From the NCBI GenBank assembly GCA_003476595.1, contig DMTU01000004.1:16585-21747 (forward strand): a DNA stretch of 5,163 bases, written 5' to 3'. Under the pieces are notes generated by a model, which worked only from the letters and a program-made list of their open reading frames with translations, was not told where the DNA came from and made no database searches. This document shows positions 1 to 5,163 of the stretch, piece by piece. The stretch is from Acidimicrobiaceae bacterium. GTDB lineage: Bacteria; Actinomycetota; Acidimicrobiia; Acidimicrobiales; Salinilacustritrichaceae. The translations under genes and the position numbers were made by a program. The stretch's first letter is position 1; each line of letters opens with the position of its first letter.

Positions 1-902
1 CCACCGGCCCGGAACAGCGACCGGGCGAGCTCTTCGATGCGCGCACGGAGCACGACGCGGTCGAGCCACTCGGCCGGGATGCCGCTGCGACCCCAACGGG
101 CGCCGGCGAGCTGGCCGGCGATGGCTGCGGTGGTGTCGGCGTCGTCGCCGAGGTTGGCGGCACGGAGCACGGCATCGGGGAGGTCGTCGGCACCGGCCAC
201 GGCCCAGATGGCGGCCTCGAGGGCGTCGATGCAGTAGCCCGTGCCGCGGATGGCGGGGGGCTCCTTGCCCATCCAGGAGCCGCGGGCGATCGCCTCGACC
301 TCCGCGTGCAGCGGGCCCCACTGCCAGAACGAGGGATCGAACACGGACTCGGCCGGCTCGCCGCCGATGAGCGCGGCGGTCATCGCGCCGAGCACCCGGC
401 AGGCGTCCACCGGTCGATCGGCGGCGTGGGTGGTGCGGCTCGACTCGGCGGACCGCTCGGCGGCCTCGCCGGGGTCGACGTGCCACCGGATGGGCACCGG
501 GGCGAGGCGCATGAGTGAGCCGTTCGCCGCCGCGTGCTGGTCCGGGTCGAGGTCGATGGCCTGGCCGGTGCGCTCGAAACGGGACAGCTGGCTCGACGTC
601 GTGTTGCCGATGTCGAAGCACCGGCCCGTCGACGACAGGTACCCGTCGCGCCACCAGGCGACGTACCGGCGGAGCTGATCAGCGAGGTCCATGCCGCCGG
701 TGTCGACCATCGACTCGGCGAGGCACAGCGCCATGGACGTGTTGTCGGTCCAGGCGCCGGCGGGCAGACGGAAGGGTCCGCCGCCGACCATGTCGGTGAT
801 CGGCTCGAACGTTCCGGGCGCCTGGAACTCAAGCGTGGTGCCGACGGCATCGCCGACCGCCAGGCCGAGCAGGGCGCCGACGGCGCGGTTCTCACTGGTC
901 AT
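1..902 (-). CDS. ADP-ribosylglycohydrolase family protein (3' end beyond window)
   Basis: This is an ADP-ribosylglycohydrolase (DraG/ARH fold), an enzyme family that removes ADP-ribose from proteins, nucleic acids or small molecules using metal ions bound by Asp residues. About 300 residues are visible and no stop is reached, so only the extreme C-terminus is missing. Family motifs in order are GALLGLAVGDAVG (residues 9-21), a TDNTSMAL block (52-59), FDIGNTT (96-102), NGSLMRLAP (127-135) and NLGDDADTTAAIAG (250-263). The second Asp of the usual TDDT metal motif is Asn54 here; the other acidic residues look intact. The ATG at 902 is chosen because AAGGA (915-911) lies 8 bases upstream; an in-frame ATG at 911 would leave no spacing. 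No signal peptide or membrane segment is seen, so it is likely cytoplasmic. The 5' side carries a relic of a nuclease-like gene, and an ARPP-1 gene lies about 3.5 kb away on the same strand. The natural substrate cannot be told from sequence. Confidence 0.93.
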   Translation of the reverse strand, partial: MTSENRAVGALLGLAVGDAVGTTLEFQAPGTFEPITDMVGGGPFRLPAGAWTDNTSMALCLAESMVDTGGMDLADQLRRYVAWWRDGYLSSTGRCFDIGNTTSSQLSRFERTGQAIDLDPDQHAAANGSLMRLAPVPIRWHVDPGEAAERSAESSRTTHAADRPVDACRVLGAMTAALIGGEPAESVFDPSFWQWGPLHAEVEAIARGSWMGKEPPAIRGTGYCIDALEAAIWAVAGADDLPDAVLRAANLGDDADTTAAIAGQLAGARWGRSGIPAEWLDRVVLRARIEELARSLFRAG

Positions 903-910
903 CGGAACCA

Positions 911-915
911 TCCTT
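911..915 (-). promoter_or_regulatory. Ribosome binding site of the ARG gene
   Basis: AAGGA on the minus strand, 8 bases before the ATG at 902. It decides between two in-frame ATG codons (911 and 902) in favour of the shorter protein. Confidence 0.55.
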
Positions 916-917
916 GC

Positions 918-990
918 CGCCGTAACGGTCGATGTCGTCGGGGGAGGCAATGGACGGGTCGGCGACGACGAGCGGTCCGAGGAGAGGAAG
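918..990 (-). pseudogene. Relic of a PGN_0703-like nuclease gene, next to ARG
   Basis: This stretch aligns with 3441-3514 inside the intact PGN_0703-like gene at about 85% identity by hand (roughly 63 of 74 columns), with a single one-base gap near 969-970. Read on the minus strand it gives VVADPSIASPDDIDRYG, against VFADPSITSPEYVDRYG (residues 303-319) of the intact protein. Before the gap, the neighbouring frame gives FLSSDRS, against FLSLDSS. The gap is therefore a frameshift in an otherwise conserved segment. Similarity fades beyond about 990, and the other edge stops at the DRYG motif. The frame then reads eight further residues to a TGA at 894-892, overlapping the ARG start by 11 bases. 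An ATG at 1080 opens a 62-codon frame that includes the relic, but most of its N-terminal half lacks similarity to anything here. I read this as the decayed 3' end of a second copy that once preceded ARG. Residual expression as a small protein is possible but unsupported. Confidence 0.65.
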
Positions 991-1067
991 ATGCCGACCC
1001 TGCTGAGACCACGGCCAGTGCACGCTCCCGCCGCACGAGGGTGGGCTCGCAGGAGCGACCTGGCTTG

Positions 1068-1087
1068 TTTGATCATGCATGATCTAA
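1068..1087. promoter_or_regulatory. Palindromic candidate operator (GATCATGCATGATC core)
   Basis: Positions 1071-1084 form a perfect 14-base palindrome. Two more pairs (1069/1086 and 1068/1087) flank one mismatch (1070/1085), giving a 20-base element with nine of ten pairs matched. It lies in an AT-richer patch between the divergent ARG and PD-(D/E)XK/DUF5655-like genes and overlaps a weak promoter-like hexamer. This fits a site for a dimeric repressor, but no regulator gene is in the window. Being fully self-complementary without a loop, it is unlikely to be a terminator. Confidence 0.4.
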
Positions 1088-1096
1088 TCGTATCGA
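1069..1096 (+). promoter_or_regulatory. Weak candidate promoter for the 1249-2118 gene
   Basis: TTGATC (1069-1074) and TATCGA (1091-1096) are 16 bases apart, a passable -35/-10 pair in a region otherwise too GC-rich to offer one. The palindrome covers the -35 and part of the spacer. It would leave an untranslated leader of about 145 bases. The support is only the match to the general consensus. Confidence 0.22.
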
Positions 1097-1230
1097 TGAC
1101 CAGTGACAGGATCGGGCGGCGGGGGCGGAGCGTCCCGGCCGTACAGAGCGACCCACACCTCAGGTGTCAGTGCTCCTCTGATCTTGAATGGGGAGCCCGG
1201 GTTAGCGAGGTTGCGGTGCCCCGACGCAGA
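1084..1230 (-). other. Orphan coding-like patch in the intergenic region
   Basis: On the minus strand this stretch reads without stops as NPGSPFKIRGALTPEVWVAL followed by YGRDAPPPPPDP and ends at TAG (1086-1084). The residue mix looks more protein-like than the usual GC-rich shadow frame. The only frame start, however, lies inside the oppositely oriented gene at 1249-2118, so it cannot be an independent gene of normal form. It may be the cut-off end of another gene left by rearrangement, or chance. I do not recognise the family. Confidence 0.22.
1155..1167. repeat. Short inverted repeat ACACCT-C-AGGTGT
   Basis: Six-base perfect arms around one central base, about 80 bases before the start of the plus-strand gene. 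It could be a second operator in the leader. It is short enough to arise by chance. Confidence 0.22.
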
Positions 1231-1233
1231 TGA

Positions 1234-1238
1234 GGGAG
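1234..1238 (+). promoter_or_regulatory. Ribosome binding site that fixes the start at 1249
   Basis: GGGAG lies 10 bases before the ATG at 1249 but only one base before the competing in-frame GTG at 1240, so the ATG is preferred. Confidence 0.5.
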
Positions 1239-1248
1239 AGTGAGACCC

Positions 1249-2118
1249 ATGCCGGACTACGTCCCCCACCGAGTCATCAGCCTGAAGGGCCATGCAGAAT
1301 TCAGCGAGCGCTGGCTTCAGGACACGATCGCTGGCGATCCGACGATCCTCGGCCTCGGCGACCTCGTGGTCCGGGATGTCGAGCGTCGCCAGCCGCGTGC
1401 CGGCCGCCTCGACATGTTGCTCTCCGATCCCGACTCCGCGACGCGGTACGAGGTGGAACTGCAGCTCGGTCCGACCGACGAAACTCACATCATTCGGACC
1501 ATCGAGTACTGGGACATCGAGCGTCGCCGCTACCCCCAGTACGAACACGTTGGTGTGATCGTCGCAGAGGACATCACATCCCGATTCCTCAACGTCATCG
1601 GGCTCTTCAACGGCTTCATCCCGTTGGTCGCACTGCAGGTGCAGGCGCTGGAGATCGGAAACCAGATCACCCTGTCGTTCACGAAGATCGTCGACGTCAT
1701 GCCGCTGGGCGAGGATGATGACGACGACTCGGTCTTCGAGTCGACCGATCGCAGCTACTGGCTGACGGGGAGGGGGTCAGAGCTCTCGCTCGCCCTTGTC
1801 GACCAGCTGGTCCAGCTCGTCCAGAACGTCGAACCCGGACTGGTGGCGAAGTACAACAAGCACTACGTCGGTCTCGCTCGGAACGGCGTGGCAATGAACT
1901 TCATGACGTTCCGACCCCGGAACAAGCACGTCATCGCAGAGTTCAAGAATCCGCTGACCGAGGACCTCACGTCCCGCATCGAGGATCTCGGCATCGAGCT
2001 GCTCGCCAAGAACCGATGGAACACCTATCGGTTGGTGCTGAGTCCGGGCGACGTCGAGGAGCACTCCGCGTTGCTGGTCGATCTGATCCGACTCTCCCGA
2101 GATGCCTACGGCGGATGA
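1249..2118 (+). CDS. PD-(D/E)XK nuclease-like protein with DUF5655-like C-terminus
   Basis: The predicted protein has 289 residues and is soluble, with no signal peptide. Its N-terminal half looks like a PD-(D/E)XK fold: a helix with Glu20, then GRLDMLL with Asp55, then RYEVELQLG with Glu70-x-Gln72. This is followed by a strongly patterned block, HIIRTIEYWDIERRRYP (residues 80-96), and VIVAEDITSRFLNVI. The last motif position is Gln where the classical motif has Lys; Gln is known in some nuclease families, so activity is plausible but unproven. An acidic run, GEDDDDD, around residue 155 looks like a linker. The C-terminal third (NKHYVGLARNG, later NRWNTYRLVL) resembles the DUF5655 domain, often attached to nuclease-like or restriction-associated proteins. 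The ATG start has a fitting ribosome site. The gene faces the next one tail to tail with 40 bases between, and its GC is lower than that of the ARG and ARPP-1 genes, which suggests it was acquired. The family assignment is from pattern memory. Confidence 0.85.
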   Translation: MPDYVPHRVISLKGHAEFSERWLQDTIAGDPTILGLGDLVVRDVERRQPRAGRLDMLLSDPDSATRYEVELQLGPTDETHIIRTIEYWDIERRRYPQYEHVGVIVAEDITSRFLNVIGLFNGFIPLVALQVQALEIGNQITLSFTKIVDVMPLGEDDDDDSVFESTDRSYWLTGRGSELSLALVDQLVQLVQNVEPGLVAKYNKHYVGLARNGVAMNFMTFRPRNKHVIAEFKNPLTEDLTSRIEDLGIELLAKNRWNTYRLVLSPGDVEEHSALLVDLIRLSRDAYGG

Positions 2119-2158
2119 AGCACGGATATCCGCTCGGTGGTCGGAACAGCCGGAGACG

Positions 2159-3121
2159 TCATGCGCCTTCACTCCATGGAATGTGGCTGTAGCGGACGAT
2201 CTCTTCGACCTGCCAGATCTCCAAGTCATCACGTCCGGCGCCGGACGCAACGAGCGCTTGTTGCACCGCCCGCATCCGCTCCAGTGCTGCAGGACTCGCC
2301 CCACCACCGATGGCCACCACGGGCACGACCTCGAGGGGTGATCGCAACGATCGCTGCCGCGCAGACGTGAGACCCAAGTCGACGCGTTGGTCCAGCATCG
2401 ACTTGATGTCATCCACCGCAGCCGGTCCTCGCTCGTCAGCCCAGGCGCTGAAGAGCCGGGCATAGAAGGTCGCCTGCAGGGGGGACCAGGTGACGCCGTC
2501 GGTAGCTGACCCTGGCTTGACCTCGATGGTGAGGAGGCGACCGGCGTCATCTACCGCCAGCACGTCGAGTTCGCCACCGAACTTCTTCGGCTTCCACCAC
2601 TTCCTCGTGGGATCCGGGCTGATCGCGTCATGTAGTGGCTGCTGTAAGGCCGAGTACACCGCATCGCGTTCTGCGGTGTTGCTGAAGCCAACGACGGCTT
2701 CACGGTCGACCACGCTGAACAGATCCGCAGCACGCGTGCAGAGCATCGCCTGGATCGCACCTTCGTGGCTGAACCGGTCGTCAACCGCTCCCATCGCCGC
2801 ACGCACGTAGGCGACGACGGCTTCCTGAGTCGACGGTAGGCGCCAGTCGCCAGCGACGCGCTTCTCCGTCCAGTCGGGGCTGAAGGCCTCAGGAGCGTGC
2901 TTGCCGCCCTTCAAACGGAAACTCCCATTCCGCTCGTGCACGTCGATGATCTTCGTGAGGCCGAAATAGAGAGTGGCCCAACACGCTGGCTTGCCCGGGT
3001 AGCTGCGCAGCTGCAGGTCGGCCCAGTGGTGTCGTCTCGAGATATCGGCGAGGAAGCTGAACGCGCCGTCTGGCTTGAGTTCAACGATCAGCGAGTCAGA
3101 GACGGTCCGGTCGTAGTACAC
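2159..3121 (-). CDS. PD-(D/E)XK nuclease-like protein of unrecognised family
   Basis: The predicted protein has 320 residues, with no signal peptide or membrane helix. The N-terminal domain (about 1-95), with ADLQLRSYPG and WATLYFGLTKIIDV, is not one I recognise. The second half carries a clear PD-(D/E)XK pattern: a helix with Glu120 (HEGAIQAML), Asp186 in GGELDVLAVD, and Glu200-x-Lys202 in LLTIEVKPG, followed by a helix rich in aromatic residues (QATFYARLFSAW). These are the metal and catalytic positions of restriction-type nucleases and related repair enzymes. The GTG at 3121 is chosen because GGGGGA (3133-3128) sits six bases upstream; the frame stays open further upstream, but that part is Arg-rich and overlaps the preceding gene. 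It follows the PGN_0703-like gene on the same strand after 101 bases and is probably co-transcribed with it. Cleavage target and specificity are unknown. A role as the effector of a restriction-like system is inference. Confidence 0.85.
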   Translation of the reverse strand: MYYDRTVSDSLIVELKPDGAFSFLADISRRHHWADLQLRSYPGKPACWATLYFGLTKIIDVHERNGSFRLKGGKHAPEAFSPDWTEKRVAGDWRLPSTQEAVVAYVRAAMGAVDDRFSHEGAIQAMLCTRAADLFSVVDREAVVGFSNTAERDAVYSALQQPLHDAISPDPTRKWWKPKKFGGELDVLAVDDAGRLLTIEVKPGSATDGVTWSPLQATFYARLFSAWADERGPAAVDDIKSMLDQRVDLGLTSARQRSLRSPLEVVPVVAIGGGASPAALERMRAVQQALVASGAGRDDLEIWQVEEIVRYSHIPWSEGA

Positions 3122-3127
3122 GCTTGA

Positions 3128-3133
3128 TCCCCC
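3128..3133 (-). promoter_or_regulatory. Ribosome binding site for the GTG start at 3121
   Basis: GGGGGA on the minus strand with a six-base spacer to GTG. It is the main evidence for a non-ATG start in a frame that is open well upstream. Confidence 0.5.
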
Positions 3134-3155
3134 ATGTGCGAAGTCCGACTGTGGG

Positions 3156-3172
3156 CGGAGGGTACGCCTCCG
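3156..3172 (-). repeat. Intercistronic stem-loop 2 (CGGAGG/CCTCCG)
   Basis: Perfect six-base arms (3156-3161 and 3167-3172) around a five-base loop, between the two minus-strand nuclease genes. No T-run follows it, so it is more likely an RNA processing or stability element than a terminator. Confidence 0.35.
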
Positions 3173-3196
3173 ACTTGATCGAAGCCGTCCGTAGAA

Positions 3197-3213
3197 GCCG
3201 GGGGCTTCCCGGC
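3197..3213 (-). repeat. Intercistronic stem-loop 1 (GCCGGG/CCCGGC)
   Basis: Perfect six-base all-GC arms (3197-3202 and 3208-3213) around a five-base loop, starting 10 bases after the stop of the PGN_0703-like gene. Only a weak TTCT follows on the minus strand. It could slow or partly stop transcription and lower expression of the downstream gene, but it is not a classic intrinsic terminator. Confidence 0.38.
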
Positions 3214-3222
3214 CATCCGGGG

Positions 3223-4398
3223 TCAGGAACTCTCTTCGACGTCGTCGCAGGCCTTCGCGAGCTCGGTCAGAGTGAAGGGGTAGTCCACGTTGGTCGCCGC
3301 GTTGCTGTCCACCAGCCAGAGGCGCAGACCGTCTTGGAGGATCGTCACATTGCCGGAGAACTGGACCTCGTCGTACACGAGGGCCTCGATGTCCCCTCCG
3401 CAGAGTCGGAGCAGTTCGTCTTCGTCCCATGCGAGCACGTCGCCGTAGCGGTCGACGTACTCGGGGGACGTGATGGACGGGTCGGCGAAGACCGAGCTGT
3501 CCAAGGAGAGGAAGCGGTCGGGTCGGCGGAGGAGGGCGTGCCAGACCTCGTGGACGGTGTCGCCGACCGTCCGGTGCTCGGCGCTGAGGGAGTCGCCGTA
3601 GGCGAGGTTGTCGCTCGGTATGACGTGCACGATCCGGACCCGGTCGACGTCGTGGACACGTGCCTTCTCGAGCTCCCAAGCCAGGAGCTGCTGGCGGACC
3701 AGCTGGTAGATGGGCTCGTCGAGGAGGGCCTTGAAGGGCAGGACGTCGGCGTGCACGGCGCCGTCGGGATCGTGCAGGGCGGTGCGGTAGCGCTTCCGGC
3801 GGATCTCGTCCTTCGCCGGCTCTGGCTTCCGTGGTCGGTACGACTCGGTGTACTTCCACTCGACGAGTGCCAGCTCGCGCTCGCCGGTGGAGGAGCGGAA
3901 GAGGAAGGCGGCGTCGACGCTCGTGCACCGGGCGCCCCGGGTCCGCTCGCCATCGGGGACCTCCCCGAAGAAGTCGGTGGGGCCGATGTACTCGAAGGTC
4001 AGGAACCGTCCCGGCTCGACCTCCAGGACCTCGTCGATGTCGAGCACCGATCCGAACGCCCGCACGATCCGGTCCGGGTCGTGGACCATCTGGCCCAGCG
4101 CATTGACGCACTGCACCTGAGACGACAGCAGGTGGTTGCCCGGTCCGCCGCCGATCCCTGCGTGCCACGGGATGCCGAGCTCGGCGAACAGGTCGAGCGC
4201 CATCGGGCGGACCTCGGGGAGCAACGACAGGGCGGCGTGCTCGATCGGAAGGCAGAAGGGGAGCGGTCCGGTCTGCGCCTGGCCGCCCCGGATGTAGGGC
4301 GCCGGGTGACGGGCCCCGTCGGGGAGGGTCTGCGTGGACTGCTTCCACGAGACGGCCTTCGCCCGCTCTCGTTGCACGAACGTTGGTGCGCTGCTCAT
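3223..4398 (-). CDS. PGN_0703-like putative restriction endonuclease (PD-(D/E)XK)
   Basis: The predicted protein has 391 residues. Family-like marks are NHLLSSQVQCVNALG (residues 88-102) and a nuclease core with Asp162 (TSVDAAFLF) and Glu180-x-Lys182 in VEWKYTESYR. A helical region follows (PIYQLVRQQLLAWELEKA, 229-246), then a strand, VRIVHVIPSDN, and FADPSITSPEYVDRYG (304-319). I match this to the PGN_0703 family of putative restriction endonucleases from the LSSQ and E-x-KYTE motifs; the family function is predicted, not proven here. About 72 residues follow DRYG and look like a separate small segment; the relic near 918 lacks them. The ATG overlaps the stop of the ARPP-1 gene as ATGA. With no strong ribosome site visible, translation probably depends on reinitiation, so the two proteins are likely made together. 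A longer open frame to 4650 is Arg/Pro-rich and is rejected as an antisense-type shadow of ARPP-1. Confidence 0.87.
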   Translation of the reverse strand: MSSAPTFVQRERAKAVSWKQSTQTLPDGARHPAPYIRGGQAQTGPLPFCLPIEHAALSLLPEVRPMALDLFAELGIPWHAGIGGGPGNHLLSSQVQCVNALGQMVHDPDRIVRAFGSVLDIDEVLEVEPGRFLTFEYIGPTDFFGEVPDGERTRGARCTSVDAAFLFRSSTGERELALVEWKYTESYRPRKPEPAKDEIRRKRYRTALHDPDGAVHADVLPFKALLDEPIYQLVRQQLLAWELEKARVHDVDRVRIVHVIPSDNLAYGDSLSAEHRTVGDTVHEVWHALLRRPDRFLSLDSSVFADPSITSPEYVDRYGDVLAWDEDELLRLCGGDIEALVYDEVQFSGNVTILQDGLRLWLVDSNAATNVDYPFTLTELAKACDDVEESS

Positions 4399-5163
4399 GC
4401 TGCGAGCACCAGGTCGTGCCGGACGTTGAGCGCGGTGGCGTGGATGGTGCGCCCGTCCCCGGCGTCGAGCGCCCGGATCGAGACGAGGTCGTCGGCGGTC
4501 TCGCCGAGGTCCCCGGCGCCGGCTGCGGTGCGGGTCGGCAGGGCGCGGTTGGTGAGCCGGTCGACGAACGCCCTCGCCCGGCGGGTCGAGGTCGTCTTCC
4601 GGGGCACGTGGAGGGTCGATGCGAGGAGCCCGTCGATGAGGGCGTCCCACTGCTGGGCGAGGGAGTCGGGGTGCTCGAAGACCTCGACGAGGGCCGGGTG
4701 GCCGGCGACGCCGACGAGGACGCCCCGCTGGCCGAGAAGGGGACGGGGGACGGCGGCGCGGAGGTCGTCGGTGACCTCGGCCTGGTCGAGGACCTCGACG
4801 AGGGAGTGCGTGCCCGATGCGCCGTAGGTCTGCTCGTAGGCGGCGACCCGGGACCAGACGTCGCCCTGGTCGACCCGTCCGGCGACCCGGCTGTCCTCGG
4901 TGGGACGACGGACGCCGTGAGTCGCGCCCCGGACGCCGAGCGGTGCCCGCCGGCGGTGGAGTCGCTGGGCGGTGTCGCCGTTCCAGCGTCCCTGCTCGAC
5001 GCAGCGCACCGGCAGGTCGAGCTGGGCGGCGGCGCCGACGAGGACGCTGTGGACCAGCACCCGGTGCTGCCAGCCGCCGTCGACGATCGTGCCCTCGAGC
5101 AGGACGTAGGGGAGCGGCGTGGGGTTCTTCGCCGTGAGCAGCTCGACGGCCGGGCCGCTGTCG
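4395..5163 (-). CDS. ARPP-1 family domain protein (5' end beyond window)
   Basis: The visible 255 residues are the C-terminal part of a protein matching the ARPP-1 domain (ARG and Rhodanese-Phosphatase-superfamily-associated Protein). Marks are PLPYVLLEGTI near the left edge, PVRCVEQGRW (visible residues 51-60), DQGDVWSRV further on, and a GQRGVLVGVAG block followed by VEVFEHPDSLAQQWDALI. The frame is open to the window edge; a GTG at 5060 is the first in-frame start visible, but it lies inside the conserved domain, so the true start is beyond 5163. The biochemical role of ARPP-1 is not established; the domain is known by its genomic links to ADP-ribosylglycohydrolases and NAD- or ADP-ribose-related systems, which fits the ARG gene at the other end of this window. 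It is the first gene of a minus-strand operon and its stop overlaps the next start by four bases. GC is about 78% in a sampled line, clearly above the middle of the window. Confidence 0.85.
   Translation of the reverse strand, partial: DSGPAVELLTAKNPTPLPYVLLEGTIVDGGWQHRVLVHSVLVGAAAQLDLPVRCVEQGRWNGDTAQRLHRRRAPLGVRGATHGVRRPTEDSRVAGRVDQGDVWSRVAAYEQTYGASGTHSLVEVLDQAEVTDDLRAAVPRPLLGQRGVLVGVAGHPALVEVFEHPDSLAQQWDALIDGLLASTLHVPRKTTSTRRARAFVDRLTNRALPTRTAAGAGDLGETADDLVSIRALDAGDGRTIHATALNVRHDLVLAA

Noticed and set aside
241..678. Plus-strand frames over the ARG gene
   Set aside because: They are shadows; the minus strand reads a complete series of ARG motifs through this stretch.
2123..2132. CGGATATCCG between the convergent genes, as a terminator
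   Set aside because: It is a perfect 10-base palindrome but has no loop and no T-run, so it cannot act as an intrinsic terminator; it is short enough for chance.
3102..3216. Small minus-strand frame starting at ATG 3216, as a leader peptide
   Set aside because: It has no ribosome site, no regulatory codon runs, and overlaps the start of the next gene in another frame.
3225..4348. Upstream part of the 729-codon minus frame that ends at 2159
   Set aside because: The part before about 3121 is Arg/Pro-rich shadow of the PGN_0703-like gene; the real protein begins at GTG 3121 with a ribosome site.
4399..4650. Longer start for the PGN_0703-like protein
   Set aside because: The added 84 residues are almost all Arg, Pro, His and Gly and overlap ARPP-1 in another frame; the ATGA overlap start is preferred.
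3124..4827. 567-codon open frame on the plus strand
   Set aside because: It is antisense to the PGN_0703-like and ARPP-1 genes, has a Val/Gly/Asp-rich shadow composition and no recognisable motif; the minus strand carries clear family motifs.

Overview
The window is GC-rich, about 77% in sampled flank lines and down to about 55% in the centre. Coding style and protein flavour suggest a high-GC actinobacterium, but nothing in it fixes the species. It holds five protein-coding genes and one short gene relic. No rRNA, tRNA, CRISPR array, transposase or integrase is visible.

Layout. Positions 1-902 (minus) carry most of an ADP-ribosylglycohydrolase (ARG) whose C-terminus runs off the left edge. 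Positions 903-1248 are intergenic. They hold a decayed fragment of a nuclease-like gene (918-990), a 14-bp perfect palindrome that sits in a 20-bp near-palindrome, and an orphan coding-like patch. A plus-strand gene at 1249-2118 encodes a PD-(D/E)XK-like protein with a DUF5655-like C-terminus. It converges on a minus-strand gene at 2159-3121 that encodes another PD-(D/E)XK-like protein. Upstream of that lies a third, at 3223-4398 (minus), which resembles the PGN_0703 family of putative restriction endonucleases. This third gene overlaps by ATGA the end of an ARPP-1 family gene (4395-5163, minus, N-terminus off the right edge).

How it may fit together. ARPP-1 is named for its association with ARG and rhodanese-phosphatase proteins, and here an ARPP-1 gene and an ARG gene flank the nuclease genes. 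The relic beside the ARG start is about 85% identical at DNA level to part of the intact PGN_0703-like gene, and its reading frame ends 11 bases inside the ARG gene. The simplest inference is an older operon, ARPP-1 then PGN_0703-like nuclease then ARG, opened by a lower-GC cassette carrying the two other nuclease-like genes. The whole could be a nuclease-based conflict or defence locus with ADP-ribose processing partners. That functional statement is inference; the gene families and the relic are read from the sequence.
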